A stretch of DNA of 64,000 bases from CAWDLX01 sp963753485 (GCA_963753485.1 CAVWCL010000010.1:1-64000), one strand, 5' to 3'. Shown: positions 1 through 6,960, counted from the stretch's first letter. Notes: generated by a model from the sequence alone, not told the origin. Made by a program: numbers and translations.

Positions 1-2
1 AA

Positions 3-113
3 CCAGGGGCTGGCGGCATCCGAATTACGCATGGTTACAAATCGTCGAGAAGCAAGATCTCGCGTCGAGAGTTGGCGACCGCCAAAAGTATTCGCGGAGA
101 CGATCAACTATGA
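3..113 (+). CDS. HigB/RelE-like toxin, C-terminal fragment cut by window edge
   Basis: An open frame runs in from the left edge to a TGA overlapping the ATG of the next gene (ATGA). The 36 residues visible include THGYKSSRSKISRRELATAK. This resembles the last strand and helix of Gp49/HigB-type RelE-superfamily toxins, which typically show a hGF-KK-K-P-REI--A pattern. The following HigA-like gene supports the reading. In mycobacterial toxin-antitoxin-chaperone loci the order is toxin, antitoxin, SecB-like chaperone, as here. Only the tail is seen, so the catalytic region cannot be judged. The call rests on a short motif plus context. Confidence 0.45.
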   Translation, partial: PGAGGIRITHGYKSSRSKISRRELATAKSIRGDDQL

Positions 114-445
114 CTCTTTACGACCGGCTTGCCGGTACCATTGTTGGCGCACGAGCGCTGTCAGTCGCTCGTCTTCAGTATTCGGTCCTTGATCGACTGC
201 ATGCGACGCTGCGCGCAAAGGGCTGGACGCAGTCGCACCTCGCCGAGGTATTGGGTGTGCGCAAGTCGGCCGTCAATCAGGTCTTGCGAGGAGATGGGAA
301 CCTGCGTATCTCGACGGTGGCCGAATACCTTCATGTAATGGGCTACGAGCTTGAGCTAAACGTTGTGCCACTTGGCAAGCTGCGCGAGGACGCCGTGCGG
401 GATATGCGGCAGCTGTGGATGCAGAGTCGTCCGGTAAGCGGCTAA
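110..445 (+). CDS. HigA-like antitoxin, XRE-family helix-turn-helix
   Basis: This 111-residue protein has an XRE helix-turn-helix at about residues 38-82, including GWTQSHLAEVLGVRKSAVNQ. A tail of about 30 residues follows. It starts four bases inside the end of the upstream toxin-like frame and has a GGAGA ribosome site at 96-100. Role: DNA-binding antitoxin that neutralises the HigB-like toxin and represses the operon (family knowledge). In toxin-antitoxin-chaperone systems the tail is a chaperone-addiction segment; the tail here could play that part, which is inference. The gene itself is intact, unlike the chaperone remnant downstream. Confidence 0.75.
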   Translation: MTLYDRLAGTIVGARALSVARLQYSVLDRLHATLRAKGWTQSHLAEVLGVRKSAVNQVLRGDGNLRISTVAEYLHVMGYELELNVVPLGKLREDAVRDMRQLWMQSRPVSG

Positions 446-568
446 GTAGCCAAAGCCTTGACTCCGTGGAATGGCACGGGCGGGACGGGTTCGTGACGAG
501 TGTCCTTACTGCAACCCAAGGTAGATCTGTGGTCGGGGCCGCAGAGTCTCCGCACTCTAAGGTCCGTA

Positions 569-1058
569 GTGTCTTCCGATGAAGAGTCGGCTGGCGCCGT
601 AGTAATGACGTAGCCGAAATTGCTGCCAGTACTGAGTTAAGGGACATAGTGGTAGAGTCGTTTGCCGGGACGCTAACACGCTTGGACCAGGTCGGAACCA
701 TTCAGCTGCGGCTAGGGTCCGATCGGGCATCGAGGCCAGGTGGAGGACGGCTCGCTCGCTTCCGGGAGGTTTGTGACCTCTTCGAAGGCGATGTCAAGTC
801 GATGAAGATGATCTGAGCGAAAAGGCACTGGCAACGCTCAACTGCATCATTGTGGCTGAGTACGGCCTTGGAGAGCTGAAACAACGCAGCCGAGTCGTGG
901 ACGAGGTTTCAGTGGAGGCTAAGCAGGCTCCGGTGGAGTCGATCGCTCTCTTCAAGGTCTTTCCCTATGTGCGGGAGGCGATTGGGTCCATGTCTAATCG
1001 TCTTGGATTTCCGAGAGTCACTATCGGAGGTTGCGGCCAACGGGTCCGAGACCTTTAG
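569..1058 (+). pseudogene. SecB-like chaperone of a toxin-antitoxin-chaperone module, frameshifted
   Basis: Three frames must be joined to read a SecB-like protein. A GTG at 569 opens a short acidic N-terminus. From about 600 to 800 another frame reads AEIAASTELRDIVVESF, like the first strand of SecB. From about 800 to the TAG at 1056-1058 a third frame ends with ALFKVFPYVREAIGSMSNRL and GFPRVTIG, close to the SecB C-terminal pattern LFPYxRExIxxMxxRxxFPxLxL. No single frame covers the domain, so the gene is probably dead, unless the sequence has errors. The last frame alone could start at GTG 852 and give 68 residues, too short for the fold. Codon and base use look less GC-rich than the downstream AICE genes. 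Confidence 0.6.
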
Positions 1059-1167
1059 TGCTTGACAAATGCCGACTACGATACGGCAGCCCGGTTCTTC
1101 GCGGCCCGGTGGTATTCCAGTCGCGGACTCTCGTAAGGGTAAGCCTGTTGGTGGCCTGCAGTCGCGT

Positions 1168-1446
1168 CTAGGGCTGCTGGAAGGGCGGTCTAGCTGCTGG
1201 TGCCACGTATACGGCGACGCCTGCGAGAGTTTCCGTCAGTCCGGCGGCGCGGAGGATCATCATGGCTTTGTCGATGACGGTGTCGGACGCGCCGAATTCC
1301 TCGCGGAGTTGGCGCCGCGTGGGCATCTGAGATCCGGGCGGATAGGCGCCGGATTCGATGCGGGCGCGCAGCTCGGCGGCGACGCGTTCGTACTGCTGTT
1401 GGACCACGGTGCGGGGGCTCCTCGGTTGGCTGGTCGAGTCAACCAC
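1168..1446 (-). CDS. GntR-family winged-helix regulator, KorSA-like
   Basis: This 92-residue protein is almost only a GntR winged-helix domain: YERVAAELRARIESGAYPPG, then RRQLREEFGASDTVIDKAM at about residues 45-63. There is no ligand-binding domain behind it. Single-domain or short GntR proteins of this kind (KorSA in pSAM2) repress AICE transfer and activator genes. The GTG start lies 28 bases from a 16-bp operator at 1475-1490, and a TATACA -10 box for this gene overlaps that operator, which suggests autorepression. The same operator recurs at 3806-3821 before the Pra-like gene. Function is from family and context; the DNA target is inference. Confidence 0.75.
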   Translation of the reverse strand: MVDSTSQPRSPRTVVQQQYERVAAELRARIESGAYPPGSQMPTRRQLREEFGASDTVIDKAMMILRAAGLTETLAGVAVYVAPAARPPFQQP

Positions 1447-1474
1447 AGAGGTCCCATGGCTAGCAATCGAAGGT

Positions 1475-1490
1475 GTATAGACCCCTTGAC
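1475..1490. promoter_or_regulatory. Putative repressor operator, copy 1
   Basis: The 16-mer GTATAGACCCCTTGAC is repeated exactly at 3806-3821. It overlaps a TATACA -10 element of the minus-strand GntR gene and supplies the TTGAC -35 box of the plus-strand XRE gene. A protein bound here could block both divergent promoters. The likely binder is the adjacent GntR protein. Confidence 0.6.
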
Positions 1491-1515
1491 GAACGATGGC
1501 CTGCCATCGTAGGTT
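1486..1515 (+). promoter_or_regulatory. Promoter of the XRE gene with palindrome in the spacer
   Basis: TTGACG at 1486-1491 and TAGGTT at 1510-1515 are spaced 18 bases apart. The spacer contains a perfect inverted repeat, ACGATGGC at 1493-1500 and GCCATCGT at 1503-1510, separated by two bases. An 18-bp dyad between -35 and -10 is a typical repressor site, perhaps for the XRE protein encoded downstream. Confidence 0.5.
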
Positions 1516-1618
1516 CGAGTCGTGAGGTCCTCGGTTGGCTCCAGGACTTCACCTCGTCCGGACGCGGGTCCCTGTGTCCGCGTCCGGACGGGTCCATCGG
1601 GTCTTGTGGAGGTGGCTT

Positions 1619-2140
1619 GTGCTCAGAGAACGCCCGGAGCCGTTGTTGTGGGCTCAGCCTGACATGTTGACTGCCCTCGCGGTGCAGGACATCGCTGCGG
1701 TGTACCGGCGGGTGCAGCGGGCGGGTTTCTCGCAGCGGCACATCGCCGCGTTGACGGGTCAGTCGCAGTCGGAGGTGTCGGAGATTCTTGCGGGCCGGCG
1801 GGTGAGGGCGTACGAGTTGCTGGTGCGGATCGCCGACGGTCTGGGTATCCCGCGTGGGCACCTCGGTCTGGCTCATGGTGACGCGACGGCTGGACTGGTG
1901 AAGGCTCCTCCGCCGGTTCAGGATCCGTGGTCGCACCGGTGGGTGGTGCGGCTGCCTGTGCTGGTGGATACATACGGGGCGGCGTTGCAGCTCGCCGAGT
2001 CGGTGGTCGCGTCGACGGCCGCGGTGTTGTCGGGGCAGCGTCGGGAACCGCCCGCCGATGCGCTCGTTACTCGCCGGTGGCACCTGGCCGCTCGGGCGCT
2101 CCTGGGGGCCACCTCTCAGGGCGCTCGGGGGGCTGCGTAG
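1619..2140 (+). CDS. XRE-family transcriptional regulator
   Basis: This 173-residue protein has an XRE helix-turn-helix at about residues 27-75, including GFSQRHIAALTGQSQSEVSE. An Ala-rich C-terminal part of unknown role follows. The GTG at 1619 was chosen because GGAGG lies about six bases upstream; an open frame continues up to 1535 without a better ribosome site. It is transcribed from the promoter at 1486-1515 and ends 25 bases inside the convergent PP2C-like gene. The N-terminus (ERPEPLLWAQPDM) is typical of actinomycete regulators that read a Trp/Pro-rich arm before the HTH. Its targets on the element are unknown. Confidence 0.7.
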   Translation: MLRERPEPLLWAQPDMLTALAVQDIAAVYRRVQRAGFSQRHIAALTGQSQSEVSEILAGRRVRAYELLVRIADGLGIPRGHLGLAHGDATAGLVKAPPPVQDPWSHRWVVRLPVLVDTYGAALQLAESVVASTAAVLSGQRREPPADALVTRRWHLAARALLGATSQGARGAA

Positions 2141-2946
2141 AAGCGGACCAGTGCTGCGGCCTTGTCGTCGTGGCGCTTGGTGCGGGGCCACCGTACACCG
2201 TCAAGGTCGCCTTGCTCGGTCTCGTGGACCAGGTCGACGAGCACCTGCGGATCCGGTGTCGCGAGCTGGAGCGCGGTGGGCCAGTCCGGGGGAGTGCCGT
2301 AGACGTCGACCCCGTCGGCCACGCCGTCGGTGAGCACCAGGACCGCCGCGACCGACCTCCGCGGCCACTGCGCGCGAACGGCCTGGTGGGCAGCCTCCGG
2401 CGTGGCCTCGGCGATCCAGTACCCGCCGGGTTTGTTCCGGGCGGCTCGTTCGATGGCGACCAGATCGTGCCACTGGTCGGGCTGGTCGAAGCCGAACGTT
2501 CCCGGGGTGTCCATGTCGACCGGGGCGTCGATGTGCGCGAGCCGGTCATCTCGCACCTCGTGCACGGCCCCGTCGCGCGTGTAGACGATCACCGGGGTGT
2601 CGCCGAGGACGAGGACGTCCACGGTGTCGTCGGTCCAGCGCACCACGCTGACGGTGGTGGACGGGGCCTCGCCCGGTACCAGCTCGAATCTTGCTGCGAC
2701 GGCGGCGATCGCGTCATGCAGCGCGTCGGGCAGGTCGCGGCGGTCATCATCGACCAGGCGGGCGGCCAGCTCTGCGCCGATCTGGTCGGCGATCCAGCCA
2801 CCGTCACGTTCGGATTCTTCCGGCTGGGATGCGCCGTCGAGGACGATCACAGCGTTCGCCGTGGTGCGGATGCGGTCCTGGCTGGGTCCCCGGCTGCCGT
2901 CGCGCTGGGCGGTGGCGACGGCTACTCGTGAATCCGGGCCGGACAT
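2116..2946 (-). CDS. PP2C-like serine/threonine phosphatase-domain protein
   Basis: The 276-residue protein reads as a small PP2C-fold phosphatase: AVIVLDGASQ near residue 35 carries the metal-binding Asp-Gly, VDVLVLGDTPVIVY forms the central strands, and VLVLTDGVADG near residue 205 supplies the second metal Asp. PP2C enzymes remove phosphate from Ser/Thr using Mn or Mg. It follows the sigma-like HTH gene with a 25-base overlap, so the two are co-transcribed and probably act together. The substrate is unknown. Its 3' end overlaps the convergent XRE gene. Such pairs occur on other actinomycete elements as far as I recall, but no function is established to my knowledge. Confidence 0.65.
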   Translation of the reverse strand: MSGPDSRVAVATAQRDGSRGPSQDRIRTTANAVIVLDGASQPEESERDGGWIADQIGAELAARLVDDDRRDLPDALHDAIAAVAARFELVPGEAPSTTVSVVRWTDDTVDVLVLGDTPVIVYTRDGAVHEVRDDRLAHIDAPVDMDTPGTFGFDQPDQWHDLVAIERAARNKPGGYWIAEATPEAAHQAVRAQWPRRSVAAVLVLTDGVADGVDVYGTPPDWPTALQLATPDPQVLVDLVHETEQGDLDGVRWPRTKRHDDKAAALVRFYAAPRAP

Positions 2947-3758
2947 GCCGCCTCGCTTCGCAGTACGGTGTCGCCGTCGTGGTCACTGGCGATGACCATG
3001 GAGAAGTTCTTCGTACCCACCTGGGCGTACAGCTCGGCCAGGTGGTGGGTGAGGTAGTCGGCGGCGCCGACGGAACCGAGGGCGTGCACGCCGGCAATGA
3101 TGATCAGCGGCCGGTCGTTGGCGGTGAGCCGACCCACGTACGCCACGTCGGACCACCGGTCGGTGCCGGTGTCGTCGAGCGGGGACTGATAGGTCTTGCC
3201 GGTCAGCCGGTCCAGGATGGCCCACCGGCCGGTGTCGTCGCGGTCGAAGGAGAGCACCGGATCCGACGCGATCGCCTTCGCCGTGATCGGTGAGGACTTC
3301 GGCCCACAGATCGCGACCACATCACCCGGCGGGGGCGTCCACTGCCCGTCGGTGGGGATGCTGAACCGCTCGGCGGGCAACGACAGATCGGTCAGCAGCC
3401 GGGCGAGGATCTCATACGCCCGGGTGTCCTCGGAGGAGATGACCGGCAGCCGGCGCCCCGGTAGCTGGCGCAGCGGCACGGCCACCGTGACCGGGCCGGT
3501 ACCGAAGAACACACCCTCAGCGGCGGGACCGCCGTGGCGGATCTGATGGATTCGGCCCCTCGTCAACCCGGCCGCCTCTCCGATCTGGGAGTACGACAGG
3601 CCCCGCCCGCGAAGCTCCTCGATGATGCGTTTACGCAGCCGGGACAGCTCGGTCACCTCGCGCTGAGAGATCGCCATCTGCTCCGTGGCAGCCCGTAGCT
3701 GCTCGAAGGGATCCCGAATCGCCACGATCCGCCCCACAACATCGGCGTTATCCGCCAT
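2922..3758 (-). CDS. Sigma-70 region 4-like helix-turn-helix protein
   Basis: This 278-residue protein has a coiled N-terminus (VTELSRLRKRIIEELR) leading into a region-4-like HTH, GLSYSQIGEAAGLTRGRIHQ, at about residues 55-74. The remaining 200 residues look like an alpha/beta domain with VVAICGPKSSPI and PLIIIAGVHALGSVGAADY, the latter nucleotide-binding-like. The ATG at 3758 was chosen over one 33 bases upstream because AAGGA sits six bases before it. It is divergent from the Pra-like operon and its -10 (TATACG) overlaps operator copy 2. Its gene end overlaps the start of the PP2C-like gene, suggesting a two-protein regulatory unit. Function unknown. Confidence 0.6.
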   Translation of the reverse strand: MADNADVVGRIVAIRDPFEQLRAATEQMAISQREVTELSRLRKRIIEELRGRGLSYSQIGEAAGLTRGRIHQIRHGGPAAEGVFFGTGPVTVAVPLRQLPGRRLPVISSEDTRAYEILARLLTDLSLPAERFSIPTDGQWTPPPGDVVAICGPKSSPITAKAIASDPVLSFDRDDTGRWAILDRLTGKTYQSPLDDTGTDRWSDVAYVGRLTANDRPLIIIAGVHALGSVGAADYLTHHLAELYAQVGTKNFSMVIASDHDGDTVLRSEAACPARIHE

Positions 3759-3805
3759 GGCCCGTCCTTTACACCCGGTTCCGCTGATCAACAGCCCGGT
3801 ACACC

Positions 3806-3821
3806 GTATAGACCCCTTGAC
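3806..3821. promoter_or_regulatory. Putative repressor operator, copy 2, in the Pra promoter
   Basis: This is an exact copy of the 16-mer at 1475-1490. Its TTGAC forms the -35 box (3817-3822) of a plus-strand promoter whose -10 is TACGTT at 3840-3845, spacing 17. On the minus strand it overlaps a TATACG -10 for the sigma-like gene. The layout matches the first operator, so one repressor could silence both divergent units. Confidence 0.6.
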
Positions 3822-3847
3822 AGGTCGAGCCTATCGCCCTACGTTCT

Positions 3848-3905
3848 GTCTATCCCCCTATACGCGCTGAACCAAGACCGACTCGGACCGTCTAGGGGGG
3901 TAAAC
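3848..3905. promoter_or_regulatory. Two operator-like variants in the Pra leader
   Basis: GTCTATCCCCCTATAC at 3848-3863 and GTCTAGGGGGGTAAAC at 3890-3905 are related to each other in inverted orientation and to the two exact operators (shared core of G or C run flanked by GTC and TA-AC). A small dyad GTCTAGAC follows at 3911-3918, just before the ribosome site AGGAGG at 3923-3928. They may be further binding sites for the same repressor or an activator. Confidence 0.45.
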
Positions 3906-3935
3906 GATCGGTCTAGACAGTCAGGAGGAACAGCA

Positions 3936-4394
3936 ATGGCAGTGCCCCATGGGATCCGGGTGCCGGTGGCCTTCGAGTACGTGTTCCCGGCCGGCGCCAT
4001 GTTCATGGGCGTGGAACCGGTGACGGACTTCGAGCTGAAGGCGACCGGTGCCAGCGATGACCAGGCCCGGGACAAGGACACGGGTGAGCGTCTGTGGCAG
4101 GTTCTGGTCCTCGACCAGGACGAGGAGGCGGCCCGGTTCGGTCGATCACCGATGGTCAAGGTCAAGATTGTCGCCCGACATCAGCCGGTGCCCCCGCCGG
4201 CGCAGGTGTCGGGGTTCCGGCCGCTGGTCGCGTTTGACGGTCTGACCCTGACGCCCTACGTCGACTCGGCCAAGTGCAAGCCGCCGATGGCCGGCAAGCA
4301 GCACCGCTGCAGTGCCCGGCAGGCGTACTCGCTGCGCGCGAGCGCGATGGTCGACCCCGCCACCACGACCCTGCCGCAGGCCGCTGCGGCCTGA
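3936..4394 (+). CDS. pra: Pra-like activator of AICE replication, integration and excision
   Basis: The 152-residue protein matches the pattern I know for actinomycete 'plasmid replication, integration and excision activator' proteins: FEYVFPAGAMFMGVEPVTDF near the N-terminus, then ARDKDTGERLWQVLVLD, then QPVPPPAQVSGFRPLVAFDG and LTLTPYVDS. In pSAM2, Pra turns on repSA, xis and int and is itself repressed by KorSA. AGGAGG lies eight bases before the ATG. It heads the operon but is separated from the next gene by a strong hairpin. How it activates transcription is not evident from the sequence. Assignment is by remembered family similarity plus position. Confidence 0.7.
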   Translation: MAVPHGIRVPVAFEYVFPAGAMFMGVEPVTDFELKATGASDDQARDKDTGERLWQVLVLDQDEEAARFGRSPMVKVKIVARHQPVPPPAQVSGFRPLVAFDGLTLTPYVDSAKCKPPMAGKQHRCSARQAYSLRASAMVDPATTTLPQAAAA

Positions 4395-4406
4395 CCGAAG
4401 AGAACT

Positions 4407-4456
4407 GGCGCGGAACGGGTTTCGCCGTCCGCCAAGAACAGGACCCGTTCCGCGCC
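4407..4456 (+). terminator. Hairpin between pra and the rest of the operon
   Basis: GGCGCGGAACGGGT at 4407-4420 and its exact complement at 4443-4456 form a 14-bp stem with a 22-base loop. It lies just after the pra stop and before the next ribosome site. It has no T run, so it could be a weak terminator, an RNA stabiliser or a processing site, letting Pra be made apart from the transfer and replication genes. Confidence 0.5.
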
Positions 4457-4492
4457 ATCGATCAACCCGAACCCAGAAGGGAGTGGGCTGTC

Positions 4493-4648
4493 ATGCCCAT
4501 CGTAGTGGAACCCGTGCGCCCAGATCCGGTGCCTGGAGCTGTGTGGCGGCGTTGCCGTCGCTGCGACGACCTGGCCCCGATGACACCGCGCATCGACATC
4601 TGCGCCGAGTGCGACCGGCGGCCCCAGCGTCCGAGGTGGCCGCGATGA
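4493..4648 (+). CDS. Small protein with paired Cys motifs (zinc-ribbon-like)
   Basis: A 51-residue protein. It carries CRRC at about residues 21-24 and CAEC at about 38-41, the spacing of a small zinc ribbon. The ATG has AAGGGAG upstream and the stop overlaps the next ATG (ATGA). Tiny Cys-pair proteins are common between regulator and transfer genes in actinomycete elements. The role is not known; nucleic-acid or protein binding is a guess. Confidence 0.55.
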   Translation: MPIVVEPVRPDPVPGAVWRRCRRCDDLAPMTPRIDICAECDRRPQRPRWPR

Positions 4649-4839
4649 GCGACCGCGCCGATGCCTACCGGCGCACCGCCGCCGGCCTCGACCGACACCT
4701 GACCGACTGCCCACTGTGCTCGATCGGCCGACCCTGCCCGACCGGGGACGACACCGCCGAGGACGAGTACCGGGCGTTTCGCGCTTGGGAACAGGCCGAC
4801 CCGACCGCCGCCCGCACCGTGCAGAGGAGAGCCTCATGA
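4645..4839 (+). CDS. Small hypothetical AICE protein
   Basis: A 64-residue protein starting within the stop of the previous gene and ending within the next start (both ATGA). It includes HLTDCPLCSIGRPC, with three Cys that could bind metal, and an acidic stretch TAEDEYRAFRAWEQ. Tight coupling on both sides supports a real gene. I recognise no family; a role in transfer or element maintenance is only suggested by position. Confidence 0.5.
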   Translation: MSDRADAYRRTAAGLDRHLTDCPLCSIGRPCPTGDDTAEDEYRAFRAWEQADPTAARTVQRRAS

Positions 4840-5081
4840 ACCACCCCACAACCCAGACACAGACACCGCCGGCATCGCGGCTGCGCCACCTCGCGTCCCG
4901 GTCGGCCGCCATGTTGCGGGAGGTCACCCACCCGGCCCGCGTGCTGGCGTGGTGGTGCCCCCGCTGCGGCACCTGGGTGCCTCCCCGCCGGTTCAACGCC
5001 ACGACCGGCACCTGCCGCCCGTGCGCCCGCCGCCTGCACGAGGAGGGGGTGATCCCGCTATGGCACGGCCCAAACCGATGA
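4836..5081 (+). CDS. Small protein with zinc-ribbon-like Cys pairs
   Basis: An 81-residue basic protein. The N-terminal half is helix-like; the C-terminal half has WWCPRCGTWVPPRRF and TCRPCARRLHEEG, two CxxC pairs separated by about 16 residues, as in a zinc ribbon. It overlaps the previous gene by ATGA and its last 22 bases overlap the start chosen for the translocase gene. Function unknown; its place directly before the translocase suggests a part in conjugation. Confidence 0.55.
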   Translation: MNHPTTQTQTPPASRLRHLASRSAAMLREVTHPARVLAWWCPRCGTWVPPRRFNATTGTCRPCARRLHEEGVIPLWHGPNR

Positions 5082-6529
5082 CCGTCGCTACCACCCTGCC
5101 ACACCCGATGGTGCGGGCGTTCCCCCGACTGTCCCTCGTCGCTCAGCTCGCCGGCGTCGTGCTCCGTCTGTCCGGCAACGGAGTACGGCTGGCGTGGCCG
5201 TGGCGACGCGAACTCGCCCTCACCACCGTCCTGATCGGACTGTGGTCATGGTTCGGATCGTGGCTGCCCGGCTGGTGGTCGATGGCCGCCACCCTCGCCA
5301 CGGCCGGGCTACCGCTGTCGCTCGCGCCGGTCCGGGAATGGGTGCGGGGATGGCTGCGCTGCTCGCGCACCCGCCGGCAGATCCGTGCCGGCCTGGCCGA
5401 GACCCGCTCGGCCAACCCGTCCGGCCGACTGCCCCGCGTGGCACGTATCCGCCCAACGCCGGTGGGGGAACGCATCGCGTTGCGGGTACCGCCCGGCCAG
5501 TCCGCCGAACTGCTCGACACCCGCGTGGAGGAGCTGCGCGCGGCGGCCCGGTGCCGAGAGGTGCGCATCACCCGCGACCCGAACCGCTCGCACCGCATCA
5601 CCCTCGACGTCGTACGCCGCGACCCGCTCACCGCGGCGGCCGATGTTCCGTGGGCAGACATCACCGCGGACGTGCTGTCCATGTGGCAGCCCGTCACGCT
5701 CGGTATCGACGAGGCCGGCGAGCCATTGCGACTGTCACTGGCGGAGCGCGGGCTGATCGGTGCGGGCGAACCGGGCTCAGGCAAGTCCTCGCTGGCAAAC
5801 GTGATCCTGTCCCACGCGGGCAAGTCACCCGACGCGCATCTGGTGCTCATCGATCCCAACGAGGTCCAGTTCGCACCCTGGCGTGATCGCGCTCTCGCGT
5901 TCGCCTCCGACGACCCGAGCGAAGCCCTCGACGTCCTCGACCTGGTGCGAGACGAGGTCCGCCGACGGCTGGCGCTGCTGCGCACCCTGCCAGGGGTGGT
6001 GCGCAAGGTCTCCCCGGACGTGGCGGCCGAACACGGGTTGCCGCTGTGGGTGCTGGCGATCGATGAACTCGCCTTTCATACCTCCGTCGTCGGGACATCG
6101 GCGCAGCGGGCCGCGTTCAACACCGCGTGCCGCGACGTCGTTGCCCGATCCCGGGCGGCCGGTGTCATCCCGGTGATGTTCACCCAGCGGCCGACTGCCG
6201 ACGTCGTCCCTACCTCGCTGCGGGACCTGTTCAGCGTGCGGTGCGCGTTTCGCACCACCACCAAAGCCTCCTCCGATGTGGTGCTGGGGGAGGGGTGGGC
6301 GCGGCAGGGCTACAGCGCCACCGACATCGACATCACCGCCCGGGGCGTCGGCTGGCTGCTCGCTGAAGGACACCAACCGCGCCGGTTCAAAGGCGCCTGG
6401 CTATCCGACGACGTCATCGCCGACCTGTCGGTCACCACCATCGGTCACCGACCACCCGCCCCACCCGGTGTCAGCCCGCCGTCTCGACCGATTCCTGCGC
6501 GTCGAACCAGGCCGGAGGTGACCTCATGA
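5060..6529 (+). CDS. FtsK/SpoIIIE-type DNA translocase for conjugative transfer (TraSA/TraB-like)
   Basis: This 489-residue protein has two hydrophobic segments near residues 52-95 and an FtsK-type ATPase domain. Walker A GAGEPGSGKSS is at about 233 and a Walker B-like strand LWVLAIDELAF at about 330. QRPTADVVPTSLRDLF follows, typical of this group. Such proteins pump double-stranded DNA between mycelial cells as hexamers. The ATG at 5060 has AGGAGGGGG upstream; the ATG at 5078, overlapping the preceding stop, is the alternative. It ends in an ATGA overlap with the next gene. No relaxase gene is seen nearby, in line with the double-stranded transfer mode of actinomycetes. Confidence 0.85.
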   Translation: MARPKPMTVATTLPHPMVRAFPRLSLVAQLAGVVLRLSGNGVRLAWPWRRELALTTVLIGLWSWFGSWLPGWWSMAATLATAGLPLSLAPVREWVRGWLRCSRTRRQIRAGLAETRSANPSGRLPRVARIRPTPVGERIALRVPPGQSAELLDTRVEELRAAARCREVRITRDPNRSHRITLDVVRRDPLTAAADVPWADITADVLSMWQPVTLGIDEAGEPLRLSLAERGLIGAGEPGSGKSSLANVILSHAGKSPDAHLVLIDPNEVQFAPWRDRALAFASDDPSEALDVLDLVRDEVRRRLALLRTLPGVVRKVSPDVAAEHGLPLWVLAIDELAFHTSVVGTSAQRAAFNTACRDVVARSRAAGVIPVMFTQRPTADVVPTSLRDLFSVRCAFRTTTKASSDVVLGEGWARQGYSATDIDITARGVGWLLAEGHQPRRFKGAWLSDDVIADLSVTTIGHRPPAPPGVSPPSRPIPARRTRPEVTS

Positions 6530-6960
6530 GCTGGCGGCACTCCTCCGACCACGAGTACCGCGACGCGCTGGACCTCGCCGCACCGCGCGACGCACACGCC
6601 ACAACCGACCACCACCACGCTGGCCGATCGGGCGTCAAGCGGCCCTTGACGCTGCGCCGGCGCCGGGGCGTCGTCGAGAACGACCAGTACGCCGCTTTCG
6701 CCCGCCGCGTCGTGGCCGCCTACGGCCGGCGAGTGGCAGCCGGCGACGTCGAAGCCCTCGCACCCATGGTCCAGCTCGCACATGACCTGGATGACGCCAT
6801 CGGCCACGCCGTCGCCGGACTGCGCGGCTTCGGCTACTCGTGGGGCGAGATCGCCAACCGCCTCGGCGTCACCCGACAAGCCGTCCACCAACGCTGGGGC
6901 AACTGCGCCCCGGCAACCACTCCCCTGTCAACAACCCAGTCCGGAGGTGTACCCGCATGA
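6526..6960 (+). CDS. Helix-turn-helix protein of the transfer operon
   Basis: A 144-residue protein. A basic N-terminal half (KRPLTLRRRRG) is followed by a helical segment and a region-4-like HTH, GYSWGEIANRLGVTRQAVHQ, at about residues 105-124. It overlaps the translocase stop and the next start by ATGA, so it belongs to the operon. Actinomycete elements often carry such a DNA-binding protein beside the translocase. Whether it regulates the operon or guides the translocase to its DNA target is not evident. Confidence 0.6.
   Translation: MSWRHSSDHEYRDALDLAAPRDAHATTDHHHAGRSGVKRPLTLRRRRGVVENDQYAAFARRVVAAYGRRVAAGDVEALAPMVQLAHDLDDAIGHAVAGLRGFGYSWGEIANRLGVTRQAVHQRWGNCAPATTPLSTTQSGGVPA

Noticed and set aside
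1..1170. Possible left att site (copy of the tRNA-Gly 3' end)
   Set aside because: I looked by eye for the tRNA 3' segment on both strands near the left edge and in the gap at 1059-1167 and found no match, so none is annotated.
1069..1512. A 147-codon plus-strand frame
   Set aside because: It is antisense to the GntR gene and covers the divergent promoter and operator.
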